From positions 496,001-560,000 of the forward strand of contig NZ_JBFEGG010000002.1 of NCBI RefSeq assembly GCF_047228935.1: a stretch of DNA of 64,000 nt. Reading direction: 5' to 3'. The translations under genes were made by a program, and so were the position numbers. The notes under the pieces were generated by a model. That model was not told the DNA's origin. It did not search any database and saw only the letters and a list, made by a program, of their open reading frames with translations. This DNA comes from Ornithinibacillus sp047228935. Its GTDB lineage: Bacteria; Bacillota; Bacilli; Bacillales; Amphibacillaceae. Of the stretch, positions 18,301-27,365 are shown piece by piece (within the stretch, counting starts at the first letter, position 1; the number at the start of each line of letters is the position of its first letter).

Positions 18301-20091
18301 ACGCCCTACTGCCTGTGCAATATCAATCCGTGATTTACGAGGTTTTAGGAACATAACTGCATCCAAATCAGGGACATCTACACCTTCCGTAAGAAAACGT
18401 GCATTGGAAAGGATACGACATGTATTAGCTGGAACTTCAGATTTCAACCAAGAGATTTTTTCATTCTTCTGTAAGGCATTCATTGATCCATCTGCATGAT
18501 CTATTTCTACACGCACTGGCTCTCTTTGGTCTCCTGAAGTATTAATGTACATGTCCACCACTTCGGTAAACATTTCCTTAATCAGTTTTGACTCACGTAT
18601 TGTTCCAGTAAAAGCAATTGCACGTTTCATAGGATTAGTAGAGATAACATTGGAATTACTTTTTCGTTTAATTAAACCATTCCAACAACCGATGATTTTC
18701 GTTACATCATCAAACTCTAGTTCTGTATCACGTTTATTAGCCAACATGTTTTGAAAACTTCGAGCAATCATTTCTTCATCAACAGCTAGAACCATTACCT
18801 TATAGTCTGTTAAAATACCCTTATTTACTGCATCTCCAAATCCTATACGGTAAAATTCCTCACCATATATACTTTCGTCGTTCATATCTGCAATTACAAC
18901 AGACATTTCATCTGCCTTTTGCTTAGCATCTTCCCCATAAATACGTGGCGTTGCTGTTTGATACAAACGTTTTTTAGCTTTTATGTTATTGTCACTATGT
19001 ATTTTAACAAAAGCACTAGCTTCTTTTCCTGATTCAGTTGCACCAGTTGTACGATGTGCTTCATCACACACAACTAAATCAAACTCATAAAAGCCATTTT
19101 TCTGAGCTTCGATAATGACATCAATAGACTGATATGTTGAAAATACTACCATGAATTTACTTTGACTATCAGCTGAATCTATAACCTTCTGACGTTCCAG
19201 TAACTTTTGGTAATCAGTCGTTGCTGGATAACCTAAGTCTGCTGCAGCAATATCCTCAATTTCACTTTCACCTTTAGCTTTCTTCGTTACTTTTCTGTCC
19301 GAACATACAGCAAAAGTATCCATATCGTGGCGAAACTTAGAATCAGCAGTCCAACCTCTTAAAGATTGCGAAAGTAACTGAATACTTGGGACAAGATATA
19401 GTACCCTGAAAGGATCCTCCTTCTTTTCTGCCATTTTCTCGGCAATAACCATAGAAGTATAGGTTTTACCTGTACCAGGTGCCATTATCAACTTCCCACG
19501 ATCAGCTGTTTTAAATCCGTTTAACACCGCTTCAATAGCAGGAAGCTGATGAGGACGTGGTTCCTTTGGTGATTTCAATGCAACTTTCTCAGGCTTCTCA
19601 AATGAGAATTGCGACCAATCAATTTCGCTCTCACGCAGTTGTGATAATCCAATACGGGCAATGTTTTTATCACGGTTTAATAAAGCGTCATCTGCATTAT
19701 CACTCCATTTATCTGTTGAAGTTACAATAATCCCTTCAGCATAATAACTCTTTCCTACTTCATTTAAAAAAGAATCTATATGAGATTTTTGGATTGATGT
19801 GTTTTTTGAGTAATACTTACATTGAATTGCAAATAGCTCACCGGTTTCCCTATTACGAGCAACTAAATCTACACCAGTGTCCCTCTTCGGAATACCATAC
19901 TTTTCAGGAACATCCGCTAACATCCATACTTCATCAAATAAACGTGCATACATAGGTTCCTTTTTTAAATATGCTGCAACCAGTAATTCAAAAAGTGTCC
20001 CACGATCACGTTGTGACATGTCATCTCGTTCTAAATTAAAGATTATCTTATCGAATGAATGGCTGACTTGATAACTTACTGTTTCTTCCAT
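15370..20091 (-). CDS. Type ISP restriction-modification enzyme (LlaGI-like, single chain)
   Basis: 1573 residues from the ATG at 20091, chosen because GGAGGG sits about 10 bases upstream. Domains in order: Mrr-like nuclease (TGVDLVA with Asp75, then AIQCKYY with Gln90 and Lys92); SF2 helicase (MAPGTGKT near 203-210, CDEAHRT near 343, QAVGRVMRK); helical coupler; N6-adenine methyltransferase (DPFTGTGTF near 906, GNPPYS near 1012); and a C-terminal target-recognition region. Such enzymes methylate one strand of an asymmetric site and translocate to collide and cut. All core motifs look intact, so it is probably active. No separate methylase is needed, since modification occurs on the same chain. 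Confidence 0.9.
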   Translation of the reverse strand: MEETVSYQVSHSFDKIIFNLERDDMSQRDRGTLFELLVAAYLKKEPMYARLFDEVWMLADVPEKYGIPKRDTGVDLVARNRETGELFAIQCKYYSKNTSIQKSHIDSFLNEVGKSYYAEGIIVTSTDKWSDNADDALLNRDKNIARIGLSQLRESEIDWSQFSFEKPEKVALKSPKEPRPHQLPAIEAVLNGFKTADRGKLIMAPGTGKTYTSMVIAEKMAEKKEDPFRVLYLVPSIQLLSQSLRGWTADSKFRHDMDTFAVCSDRKVTKKAKGESEIEDIAAADLGYPATTDYQKLLERQKVIDSADSQSKFMVVFSTYQSIDVIIEAQKNGFYEFDLVVCDEAHRTTGATESGKEASAFVKIHSDNNIKAKKRLYQTATPRIYGEDAKQKADEMSVVIADMNDESIYGEEFYRIGFGDAVNKGILTDYKVMVLAVDEEMIARSFQNMLANKRDTELEFDDVTKIIGCWNGLIKRKSNSNVISTNPMKRAIAFTGTIRESKLIKEMFTEVVDMYINTSGDQREPVRVEIDHADGSMNALQKNEKISWLKSEVPANTCRILSNARFLTEGVDVPDLDAVMFLKPRKSRIDIAQAVGRVMRKAPGKDYGYVILPIGIPAGIDANSVLDKNEKYQVVWDVLNALRSIDERFDATINKLELNKRKPDQLQVIGVGSAPDESEGGFTITEETEQLALSLDEEGFSDIERAIYGKIVKKVGNVRYWEDWSKDVAEIAQQHMMRIRVMLENTNSGAYKAFQKFISGLRHNINGSISEQQSIEMLAQHLITKPVFEALFESYSFAKDNPVSQAMDAVLDVMDKQGLMKEQERLEEFYESVRIRAEGIDNLKAKQDIIIQLYDKFFRVGFKETTERLGIVFTPVEVVDFIINSVEEVLKKHFDKSISDKGVHVLDPFTGTGTFIVRLLQSGLISKEDLLRKYTKELHANEIVLLSYYIAAINIEETFHSILNEDYKPFEGIVLTDTFESTEKEDSFEDELFGENNERLERQRSEPIFAIIGNPPYSAGQSSENDNNANNEYPNLDGRISNTYAKFTKAKMKKTLYDSFIRAFRWASDRIGEKGVIGFVTNGSFIDSQATDGLRKCWHEEFNYIYVFNLRGDARTSGEQRRKEAGNVFGEGSRSSVAITILVKDGSENHEIDYYDIGDYLNKDQKLSTIAELKSVKGISWNKITPDDNNDWLNQRDERYQTFAPLFSDSDKRVFNEMMIGITTSRDYWVYGFSKEKVIENVNRMVENYNSEIERLKKIGETGNVTLINTEGSFVNWSRALKRKFEKSQVIKVNKDNVVLSQYRPFCKKWLYYESDIIEMPGRFHNFSVDPESFKYIHTLGLGSKREFSAIIGNYIPNFHNMDTGKVFVNQINDNESLFVSDNFGNMSEYVSESFGMSREDMFYYIYAVLHSSQYKELFSNDLSKQLPRIPLLKNKEQYVEIGRKLADLHLNYEKVEPYSEVIIEGKTNPSYKVKKMKHPKKGVLDKIVFNNDITISNIPNKAYEYVVNGRPAIEWIIDQYQVKADKKSGIVDDPNLYSDDERYIFDLLLRIINVSVLTVDLVNSLPTFEIID

Positions 20092-20460
20092 ACGTCTTAA
20101 TCCCTCCAAATCATCAAAACGCTAGTTCTAAATACTCTTGACTGTTTTGTGATTGATTCTCCTTTTATATTTAATTTTATTCTTCATTTGGTAGAAACTC
20201 AAGAGAATATCGGATTACCCCATTTTCTCCAAGTTTATACAGTAAACCTAGAAGGTTTAGGTGTCTTTTAGTGTAGTCTCAAACTATATCACTCTTCTAA
20301 ATACAAAAAAGACTACTAGATAGTATTTACTTCTTAACTAGTCAGTAGTTTCTTCTTCAACAAATATCATCAATATTAATCTTCCACTGTACCTTTCACA
20401 ATTAAAGAAAACTATGGCTATGGGATTGCACTATAGGTTTAATTTTCCCTATTCTAAAAA
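20092..20460. other. Intergenic upstream of the Type ISP gene
   Basis: Should hold the minus-strand promoter for the Type ISP gene. An imperfect inverted repeat (GACTACTAG with CTAGTCAGTAG) lies near 20307-20350. A short frame starting near 20414 (MAMGLHYRFNFPYS) may be the decayed N terminus of the broken nuclease that follows. Confidence 0.35.
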
Positions 20461-20878
20461 CGACAATCAAGAAATTGTATTCGAGAAATCATCAGATATC
20501 TTTCTAAAGCAACTCAATTCGAAGATTTTGTTGTATCTATTATGAAGAGTCAATATGGAGGAAAAGCTTTTACTACCTTGAAAACAGGAGACTATGGAGT
20601 AGACTTCGAGCATGAAAGAGAAGATGGACTCTATTTAGGCCAAGTTAAGGCATATAAAGAACAATCTTGACTATACTCCTATCGCCTTGATTCACTCAAA
20701 TATGGTGAAGCGAGGGACTACAGGAGGTTATGTTGTTACAACATCCGATTTTAATCCTGCAGCTAAGAAATATGCTAAGGATCTGAATATTGAGCTGATT
20801 GATGGAATAAAGCTAGTGACATATTGGCTTGAAGCAATGGAAAATAAAGTGTATGAGCCAAATGAGGAGTTTGCATGA
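20461..20878 (+). pseudogene. Decayed Mrr-like restriction endonuclease
   Basis: One frame reads QFEDFVVSIMKSQYGGKAF, then TGDYGVDFEHE and LGQVKAYKEQS, and stops at 20668. The next frame continues the same domain as DYTPIALIHSNMVKRGTTGG, YVVTTSDFNPAAKKYAKDL and NIELIDGIKLV. Together these give the catalytic Asp (GVD), the Q-x-K and the C-terminal helices of an Mrr_cat nuclease, interrupted by a one-base frameshift near 20662-20671. The N-terminal part is also missing or out of frame. The surviving 63-codon ORF at 20687 has no good start. This is the third Mrr-like nuclease in the island. Confidence 0.7.
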
Positions 20879-20882
20879 TAAG

Positions 20883-20913
20883 CATAGGGACGAGTCTATT
20901 ATACGTCCCTATG
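20883..20913 (+). terminator. Terminator after the decayed nuclease
   Basis: CATAGGGACG (20883-20892) pairs perfectly with CGTCCCTATG (20904-20913) 5 bases after the stop. No long T run, but the stem is strong. It also separates this locus from the convergent methyltransferase operon. Confidence 0.55.
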
Positions 20914-20981
20914 TCATTAATAATCTAAAATAAAAAAAGTATCGTAGAGTTAGAAATAGTTAAATTTGACTCTCTATTACT

Positions 20982-22421
20982 TTATTTTAGGCTCTCTAAT
21001 GGAAAATCTAAGATATCATTTACAGAAAATCTAAGCGACTTACCATTAGCATTAATCCCCCTTAAAGATAAATAAGAATAAAAATCCTTAGAAGTTAAAA
21101 TGTTCACAGCTTCATCTAAGCTTTTTTCAGCTAAAGGAATAATATAAAATCCAGAATATGGAATTATATCTTTGTCTAATTGATAGACTTTAACTTCATT
21201 AGTAATAACTGAAGATATCATTAATTTCTCTTGATTCAGATATTGAAGGGCCTGGCTTCTACCATATTCAAACCATTTTGCAGATTTATCTGATTTTCTA
21301 TCATTCAATTTCTTATAAGCATTTGCAAGATATGCATAGACCCCTGGGAAGTTTGACTTAAACTCCTCCTCACTATATCTTTCTAAGTTACCGTTTAAAT
21401 AGATATAGGGGAAAATTATATATTCTTCCCTATTAAGGGAATAGCTTCTAGGACTAGCAGCACTTCGAAGTACTCCTTTTTCTAAATAAAACCCTTCTAT
21501 CTCAATATAATGATTGGACTCACTCAGGATGTTTCTTTTGTCAATAATGAATACTTCATTTAACAAGGTTGCTACACTATTAGATACCTTAAAATAATCC
21601 CCGAACTTTTTTGAATTTGTATTTTCATTTATACTTACACCAGCTGAAAAATACCATTTATCTTGTAACAATGTTTTATCTATAATTATTTCTTTTTTGT
21701 TATCAACATCATAATATATTAATATATTTTCTGGATTATTATTTATCAAACATAAAATTGCAGGTGAAGTAAGGATGTCTTTCCCAAACACGAAGCTCTC
21801 TTTATAATCATAAATTCTCTCAAGTCTATCTTTCATAAGGTTTCTAATATCTTTACCAAATACATTCTTAAATAAGCTATTGGGAACTATGTAAGACATC
21901 CTACCATTTATGTTAAGTTCTTTTATACTTTTTTCTATAAATGCGTAACAATAGTCAAATTTTCCATAAAAACACGTAGAGAAATTATTTCTAATAAATT
22001 TTCTAACTTCTGTTTCCAATTCCTGATACATGATATAAGGTGGGTTTCCTACAACAAAATCTACTTTTTGTTGTAAATCATATTTTAAATAGTCTACGTT
22101 ATAAATCTTCCATTTTACATCTTTTATTCCATACTTCCTAACTTCTCGATTTAAATTATTTATACAAATATCAATAATATTTCTATCTATTTCAAAACCC
22201 AATATATATTCTTCCAAATCATTCTTTATCTTCTGAATTGAATGATGGAGTGAAATTGATGCCTCAATATATCTAATTACAATTTCTATTAAAATATTCC
22301 CTTCTCCACATGAATTCTCTAATATATATTTTCCTAGAATTTCTTCTCCCTCATAGCCTATTGCGTCTAACATTTTCTTCACATATGGTGTAGGCGTGAA
22401 TATTTGACATTTACTATTCAC
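20982..22421 (-). CDS. Eco57I-like N6-adenine DNA methyltransferase
   Basis: 479 residues. SAM-binding motif I is LENSCGEGNILIE (near residue 35). Motif IV is GNPPYIMYQ (near residue 126), typical of adenine methyltransferases. The C-terminal half, with EGFYLEKGVLRSAASPRSYS and KLMISSVI, looks like the target-recognition part of Eco57I/TaqI-type enzymes. No nuclease domain is fused. GTG start. It is the last gene of a four-gene minus-strand operon with an HNH nuclease directly upstream (26-base gap), so it could protect host DNA from that nuclease. Site specificity cannot be read from sequence. Confidence 0.82.
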   Translation of the reverse strand: MNSKCQIFTPTPYVKKMLDAIGYEGEEILGKYILENSCGEGNILIEIVIRYIEASISLHHSIQKIKNDLEEYILGFEIDRNIIDICINNLNREVRKYGIKDVKWKIYNVDYLKYDLQQKVDFVVGNPPYIMYQELETEVRKFIRNNFSTCFYGKFDYCYAFIEKSIKELNINGRMSYIVPNSLFKNVFGKDIRNLMKDRLERIYDYKESFVFGKDILTSPAILCLINNNPENILIYYDVDNKKEIIIDKTLLQDKWYFSAGVSINENTNSKKFGDYFKVSNSVATLLNEVFIIDKRNILSESNHYIEIEGFYLEKGVLRSAASPRSYSLNREEYIIFPYIYLNGNLERYSEEEFKSNFPGVYAYLANAYKKLNDRKSDKSAKWFEYGRSQALQYLNQEKLMISSVITNEVKVYQLDKDIIPYSGFYIIPLAEKSLDEAVNILTSKDFYSYLSLRGINANGKSLRFSVNDILDFPLESLK

Positions 22422-22447
22422 AATAATTCACCAACGCAAGAGAAAGT

Positions 22448-23098
22448 TTAATAGTTTTTTCTTCTTTTACTTTCAATTTTAAGAATGAGTCTATGAATTT
22501 CATTAATAATTGGCGCCCCTTCATACCTGTCACAAAAGTCTTTCATTTCCATCAATAAATAATCTAGTCTTCTCAACTGATTATCTAATTTTAGTTTTGT
22601 ATAAAAATCTTTGACAGTATCCCTATTATAATCGCTGCTAACCTCTATTGACAAATCTTTGTTTCTATAAAATATGAATGGCAATTTATTATTATCAGGA
22701 TGTAAATTTTCTAGTTCTTCTGAATCACATAAGAAATCCTTTTTTCCTCTATTACACATCTTACAACTATTAACTAGGTTATCTATTCCATGAATATCCT
22801 TCTTATCATACTCTAATTTTAAATCCAACACCGTTTTTGGTATAAAGTGATCAACTTCAAAATTTGAAGAATTTATTACTTGTGTACTAATTCCACAATA
22901 TACACATTTATCATGATATAAGTTTCTAAATTTTATGTTAAAACCTTCTCCATTTTTATTTACATAGCTATAGATGTTCCATGCCCTAGGATGTATTGAT
23001 TTAAAATCATCCATAAAGTCTAATTTCTTTTTACCTAAAGTGTAGTCATATACCTTATATGAAGTATTTCTATAATCGTTTAATTGTTTAGTAATCAT
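22448..23098 (-). CDS. HNH endonuclease
   Basis: 216 residues from the ATG at 23098, chosen because it reduces the overlap with the upstream gene to 11 bases (a longer frame begins at 23128). The HNH core is clear: DKCVYCG, then FEVDHFIPK with the His-Asp pair, then NLVNSCKMCNRGK. Two CxxC pairs should hold zinc. The C terminus is helical and basic. In this operon it is the obvious DNA-cutting effector, between a receiver-like protein and a methyltransferase. Confidence 0.83.
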   Translation of the reverse strand: MITKQLNDYRNTSYKVYDYTLGKKKLDFMDDFKSIHPRAWNIYSYVNKNGEGFNIKFRNLYHDKCVYCGISTQVINSSNFEVDHFIPKTVLDLKLEYDKKDIHGIDNLVNSCKMCNRGKKDFLCDSEELENLHPDNNKLPFIFYRNKDLSIEVSSDYNRDTVKDFYTKLKLDNQLRRLDYLLMEMKDFCDRYEGAPIINEIHRLILKIESKRRKNY

Positions 23099-23720
23099 AA
23101 TTAGCTTTAACCTCATTAAATAGATCAATTAACTTATCCAAATCTTCTTTTTCAAATAAAGCTGTGTCATGAAGACCCGTTATGGTTGATTGTATTGTAC
23201 CAATTAAAACAGGGTCTACTTCATTATCAAGTGTCAACTGCTGTAATACCTCAAACTCTTCAATTATAGCTAAAATAGTACTGTTTAATACTGGTGCCAT
23301 AACCTCGTTATAATAATCAATTGCTCCATCTGTATTCATCGTACCGTTAGCTTGAAACTTCTTTATCGTTAAAGATCCATCTTCAGGAATATTTTGACTA
23401 ATTACTATAGTCTTTATAAAAGGTAATACCTGTCTTAAAATAATTTTAAACTGCTCTCCTGTAAATTTACTTAGATTAGAATTTTCATTTTCAAATAATC
23501 TAGAATCTATAATAATTATGTTTGAATTGTTTATAATACTATTACTTAATAAAGTTTTATAAGTGTCCGTACTTTTGAACGTGTAATCGGAAAAATTCAA
23601 TTGATAGTTAAAATCACGATTATTATTATTATGGTTTTTACAAAAATCGTCCAAGTATCTATCTAGTATATTATCTATTCTATCATCTATATAACTTATA
23701 TTTATTGTCTTCTTGATCAT
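23088..23720 (-). CDS. Receiver-like (REC-like) signalling protein
   Basis: 210 residues. The N terminus reads NISYIDDRID, giving an acidic pair at Asp12-Asp13. IIIIDSRLF places Asp72 at the end of a hydrophobic strand, where response regulators are phosphorylated, and TIVISQN follows as the Thr/Ser strand. A helical tail of about 90 residues takes the place of a DNA-binding output domain. This matches a receiver in outline only; the conserved Lys is not certain. It sits 14 bases downstream of the double-GHKL kinase and overlaps the HNH gene, which suits a signal carrier between sensor and nuclease. Confidence 0.6.
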   Translation of the reverse strand: MIKKTINISYIDDRIDNILDRYLDDFCKNHNNNNRDFNYQLNFSDYTFKSTDTYKTLLSNSIINNSNIIIIDSRLFENENSNLSKFTGEQFKIILRQVLPFIKTIVISQNIPEDGSLTIKKFQANGTMNTDGAIDYYNEVMAPVLNSTILAIIEEFEVLQQLTLDNEVDPVLIGTIQSTITGLHDTALFEKEDLDKLIDLFNEVKANYDY

Positions 23721-23734
23721 AGTTTTACCCCCAA

Positions 23735-25861
23735 TTACCCTTTTAAAGTTAAATCAATTTTGAAACCATCTTCTCCATCTATTTCAATAACCTTACCACC
23801 ATACATGTGTATAGTGTTATTAATTATCCACATTCCTAATCCATGCCCATCTTGTCTAGAACTTTCATGTACATCTAGTATTCTATATGGGTCATTTTTA
23901 TAAATACTATGTAATCCTCTTCCATTATCAGTATATTTTAACCTTATCAGGTCTTCAATTACTTCTAATTCTATATTTATAATTAATCTGTCTTTAAATT
24001 CGTTATGTTGTATACTATTCAATATTAGATTATCAAGAATTACCTCTAATACATCTTCAGTGAATTGATATTCTCTCGGAAATTCATTTATATTTAAATT
24101 AAAATAAATCCAATTATATTGTTGTTTCCAAGTATCTATTAAGTGGGAGATTATGTTTTCAATTGAATCAACTCTAGAATTAAACTTCTGCTTTTCAATA
24201 TTGTTTAGAATAATGTCTAAAAATGCTATTAGCCTAATGTTTATTTCCTCTAAATCTTTCAAAGTTTTAGGCACATTTTTATATGAAACTCTCGTTAATT
24301 CCTCCGAATTTAACTCTTCCCAAAAGCCATATTCATCTAAAGAACTGATAATATCTTGAAACCCTGTAACTAGTGCATTTCTTTTATTATGTAATTCGTG
24401 TGCAATTGCACTAGCTCTTAATCCTTGAGTTGCTAGAACATTTAAGATTCTTACATCATATTTATGTTTTTGCTCACTTTCTTTATATACTTTCGATTGT
24501 TCTATAGCTTCTCTCTGAATATCCTTTATTTCAGTAACCAGAATATTAATTTCTTGTTTTGACATTTTAGTAACAGTTGATGGCTTTTTCAAAAATTCAT
24601 TAAGTTTCTTTTTTTCCTCTTCTACTTTAACTTCAGTTTTACTCTTATCATCAATTTTTCTAATAATTTTCTGACGATGTCTTTCGAACCTACTTAAACC
24701 GAACTGCAAAATCTCTGTAAAAAAGGTGTAATACTCATCCTCTTCCAGGCCTTGTCTATTTGCTAAGTCTTTCAAATTTTTGTTTATCTTTTTATCAATA
24801 TCAACATATCCAAAAATCTGATTGAATCTCACTCTCCAACTACCCGTTTGATGACTTGCTGCTGCAGGGGATTTTCTTGCACGAGAAGTTATTTCAAGCC
24901 AATCTTTAATTCCATCTAAAGAAGAAATACTAAAATTATTCCTATATAGAACTATCCTTGTATCAATACTATCTAATCCGTTATATTTATACATGAATTT
25001 CTCAGCTATACGAGCTGGCTGTTTTTCTAGACTAAAATATAATTCAGCACTGAAATCACCTAATTGAGTTAAATAGAAGGTAGAATCCTCAATAAATTTT
25101 GAGGATTTTAATTCATTTTCCATACTAAACGTTTCTTTATAATCTTTAACTGAATTGATATCTACTATTTCACTAATTTCCTCCTTAAACTCATCTGATT
25201 CTATAGCAACTGTTAACTCCATATTTTTACTATTGTAATCTAAAGATATTTTCGTACTATAGTTGACACCTATTCTTATTTCTTTAAATACCGAATTCAC
25301 TTGATAAGGTTTTTCTTGATTAAAATGAACAAATACTTTCATTTCTTCACTCTTATAAACTCTATTGAGAAAATCTTTTAATTTCTTTATATCCTTTATT
25401 CGCCATTTATCTCTCAATTCTGTTATTTCTATAAAAGTTCCTATTTCAACATTTCCTGTAATTAATTTAATACCAGAATTAACCCAATCAGTTTCCCATT
25501 GCACTGGAAGATTTCTTTCTTTTTTAGTCATAATCTTAGCTCTGTCACCTAATCTTGCCAAAGCAAATCTTCCTACACCCTTTGATCCAGTTAAAACTCT
25601 ACTATTATCTTCATCTATATAACCTTTATCACTTTTCCCAACATGCATCCAGCTTTTCTTTACATCTTCCTCATTCATTCCTTTTCCATCGTCAATAATT
25701 TTTATATAATCATCATTTATATAAATATCACAAGTTTTAGCTCCTGCGTCATAACTGTTTTTTAGCAATTCAAAAACCGCGGATTCTTTACTCGTAAAAT
25801 TTTGTCTACCTAATAGCTCAGCAATCTCTCTATCTTCTATTGTGAATTTTATATTTTCCAT
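23735..25861 (-). CDS. Double-GHKL protein: Hsp90/MutL-like ATPase fused to histidine kinase
   Basis: 708 residues. The N-terminal GHKL ATPase has ELLKNSYDAGA (residues 31-41), IIDDGKGM (55-62) and TGSKGVGRFALARLG (91-105), as in Hsp90, MutL and MORC-type ATPases. A middle domain and a coiled coil (about 395-470) lead to a second, histidine-kinase unit: H-box IAHELHNKRNAL with His488, N-box LDNLILNSIQHN near 615, G1 DNGRGL near 645, and G2 GHGLGMWII near 672. No membrane segment, so sensing is cytoplasmic. It is the first gene of the operon, with AGGAGG before the ATG. Similar dual-ATPase proteins occur in defence islands. Confidence 0.8.
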   Translation of the reverse strand: MENIKFTIEDREIAELLGRQNFTSKESAVFELLKNSYDAGAKTCDIYINDDYIKIIDDGKGMNEEDVKKSWMHVGKSDKGYIDEDNSRVLTGSKGVGRFALARLGDRAKIMTKKERNLPVQWETDWVNSGIKLITGNVEIGTFIEITELRDKWRIKDIKKLKDFLNRVYKSEEMKVFVHFNQEKPYQVNSVFKEIRIGVNYSTKISLDYNSKNMELTVAIESDEFKEEISEIVDINSVKDYKETFSMENELKSSKFIEDSTFYLTQLGDFSAELYFSLEKQPARIAEKFMYKYNGLDSIDTRIVLYRNNFSISSLDGIKDWLEITSRARKSPAAASHQTGSWRVRFNQIFGYVDIDKKINKNLKDLANRQGLEEDEYYTFFTEILQFGLSRFERHRQKIIRKIDDKSKTEVKVEEEKKKLNEFLKKPSTVTKMSKQEINILVTEIKDIQREAIEQSKVYKESEQKHKYDVRILNVLATQGLRASAIAHELHNKRNALVTGFQDIISSLDEYGFWEELNSEELTRVSYKNVPKTLKDLEEINIRLIAFLDIILNNIEKQKFNSRVDSIENIISHLIDTWKQQYNWIYFNLNINEFPREYQFTEDVLEVILDNLILNSIQHNEFKDRLIINIELEVIEDLIRLKYTDNGRGLHSIYKNDPYRILDVHESSRQDGHGLGMWIINNTIHMYGGKVIEIDGEDGFKIDLTLKG

Positions 25862-25941
25862 ATAACCCCTCCTCCTATTTAATGCTTTTATAATTATTAT
25901 TTAATATTATACACTTTTTTACAATTCATAATTATTTTTTC

Positions 25942-25954
25942 ACTTATGATAAGG
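25942..25954. repeat. Copy of the rlmH 3' end (SCC-like att core)
   Basis: ACTTATGATAAGG here is identical to 28618-28630, in the same orientation. Read on the minus strand it spells GAG CCT TAT CAT AAG TGA, that is EPYHK-stop, the same ending as RlmH. Staphylococcal SCC cassettes insert at exactly this place in rlmH and leave such a copy at their far end. It therefore looks like an attachment site for the segment 25955-28617, although no recombinase gene lies within it. Confidence 0.65.
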
Positions 25955-26105
25955 CTCTTCGTGATGCATCTAAATGAGGTTTCTTGATAATGAATTAACT
26001 ATTTTAGGAAATTTCAATATGTATAATTCTTACTAGTTTACTAAATTCTATTACTTTATAATATAGAGCTAGTTAGTATAAGAAAAGTTTACGAGGTGGG
26101 AATTT

Positions 26106-27365
26106 ATGTTTTATTTGTTTTTGCTAGTATTAACAGTTTTTCCTTTTATTTTTCTTAATTTAACAAATGACAATGGAAATACACGTCTTAAAATAAACGA
26201 AATAATCTTATATATTTGGTTTATTTCATACTTGTTTTTCATCCTTTTTTCTAGTATTTATTTTTCTAACTTAAGTGTAATATTACTTTTAGCTTGCCCC
26301 TTGGTTTTACAATTTATTTTTAAAAGGTATAAAGATTCGTATTTACTTCAAGAGCTAAATATAACATTTAATAATTTTCAAAAAGACTTTTTTATTAGAG
26401 GAATTATAGTTGGGATAATCACTTTATTCAGTTATTTATTATTTACTAAATTTGGTTATTTAAATTATGGCATATACCTAACTTTCATTATATTAATTAT
26501 CTTATTCTTTAATATACAAAATTCCCTAAACAAAAATTTTAGTCTCTATTTTATTTTAGTTACTTTTTGGAGTTTGATTTCTAGCGCAGGAGACTTTCAA
26601 ACAAATTTACTTTTAGTATTAATAAGTTTATTTATTCCGTTAATACCATTAAGTTTATACAAACCCTTCGCCCAAAATACCTATTTACATATTTTTTCCT
26701 TTTTTATTTATTTGTGTATTTACGAACTTCTAAAAGATATTGATATTAACTTAATAACACTATTTTTAATGGATTTTACTGTTACGATTTCAATAGTTTT
26801 GTTAGGAATCTCATTACTATTTAGTGTCGAGAAAAAAATATTGAAGTCTAGTAACTTTTTTGTTCCACTTTTATTTTTAATAACTATTTCTTTTTTAAAC
26901 TATTATATTAAAATTACAGACCAATTAATTATCAATTCTTTCGATAAATTAATTATAGTTTTGTCATTAATCACCTTACTTAGAACATATGGTGTTGTCT
27001 TAGCAAACACTTATAATTATTCTATTAATAAAAATTCCGAACCGCTGTATGAGAGCTCAAAAAAGGTTTTTATTAATTGGATAGGAGAGACGGTTGGCAA
27101 GAGTATTTGGGAGCATTTAATTGGCGTACCATCTAAAAGTAAATCATTAAAATATAATAAGTTTATATTTATAATTATACTAGTTTTACTTTGGGTTATA
27201 ATTAAATTACAATTTGATAATTTCAAACTAAGTTTTAATCCAAATTACTTTCCTTGGGAAATTATTTACATTTTACTATCTCTCCAATTAATCAATGCTA
27301 GTTTAACTATTAAAGCCTGGTTCAAAGTTCATGGTTTTATTGACGAAAAGGCTTTAATCAAATAA
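26106..27365 (+). CDS. Large membrane protein, probable 5' part of a frameshifted gene
   Basis: 419 residues with about ten transmembrane helices separated by short loops; one longer polar loop lies near residues 300-345 (KNSEPLYESSKKVFINWIGE). ATG with GAGGTGGG upstream. Family not recognised. The reading ends abruptly at IDEKALIK, and the next frame at once continues with hydrophobic sequence of the same style (see 27344-27865). It lies in the cassette between the two rlmH-end repeats. Confidence 0.6.
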   Translation: MFYLFLLVLTVFPFIFLNLTNDNGNTRLKINEIILYIWFISYLFFILFSSIYFSNLSVILLLACPLVLQFIFKRYKDSYLLQELNITFNNFQKDFFIRGIIVGIITLFSYLLFTKFGYLNYGIYLTFIILIILFFNIQNSLNKNFSLYFILVTFWSLISSAGDFQTNLLLVLISLFIPLIPLSLYKPFAQNTYLHIFSFFIYLCIYELLKDIDINLITLFLMDFTVTISIVLLGISLLFSVEKKILKSSNFFVPLLFLITISFLNYYIKITDQLIINSFDKLIIVLSLITLLRTYGVVLANTYNYSINKNSEPLYESSKKVFINWIGETVGKSIWEHLIGVPSKSKSLKYNKFIFIIILVLLWVIIKLQFDNFKLSFNPNYFPWEIIYILLSLQLINASLTIKAWFKVHGFIDEKALIK

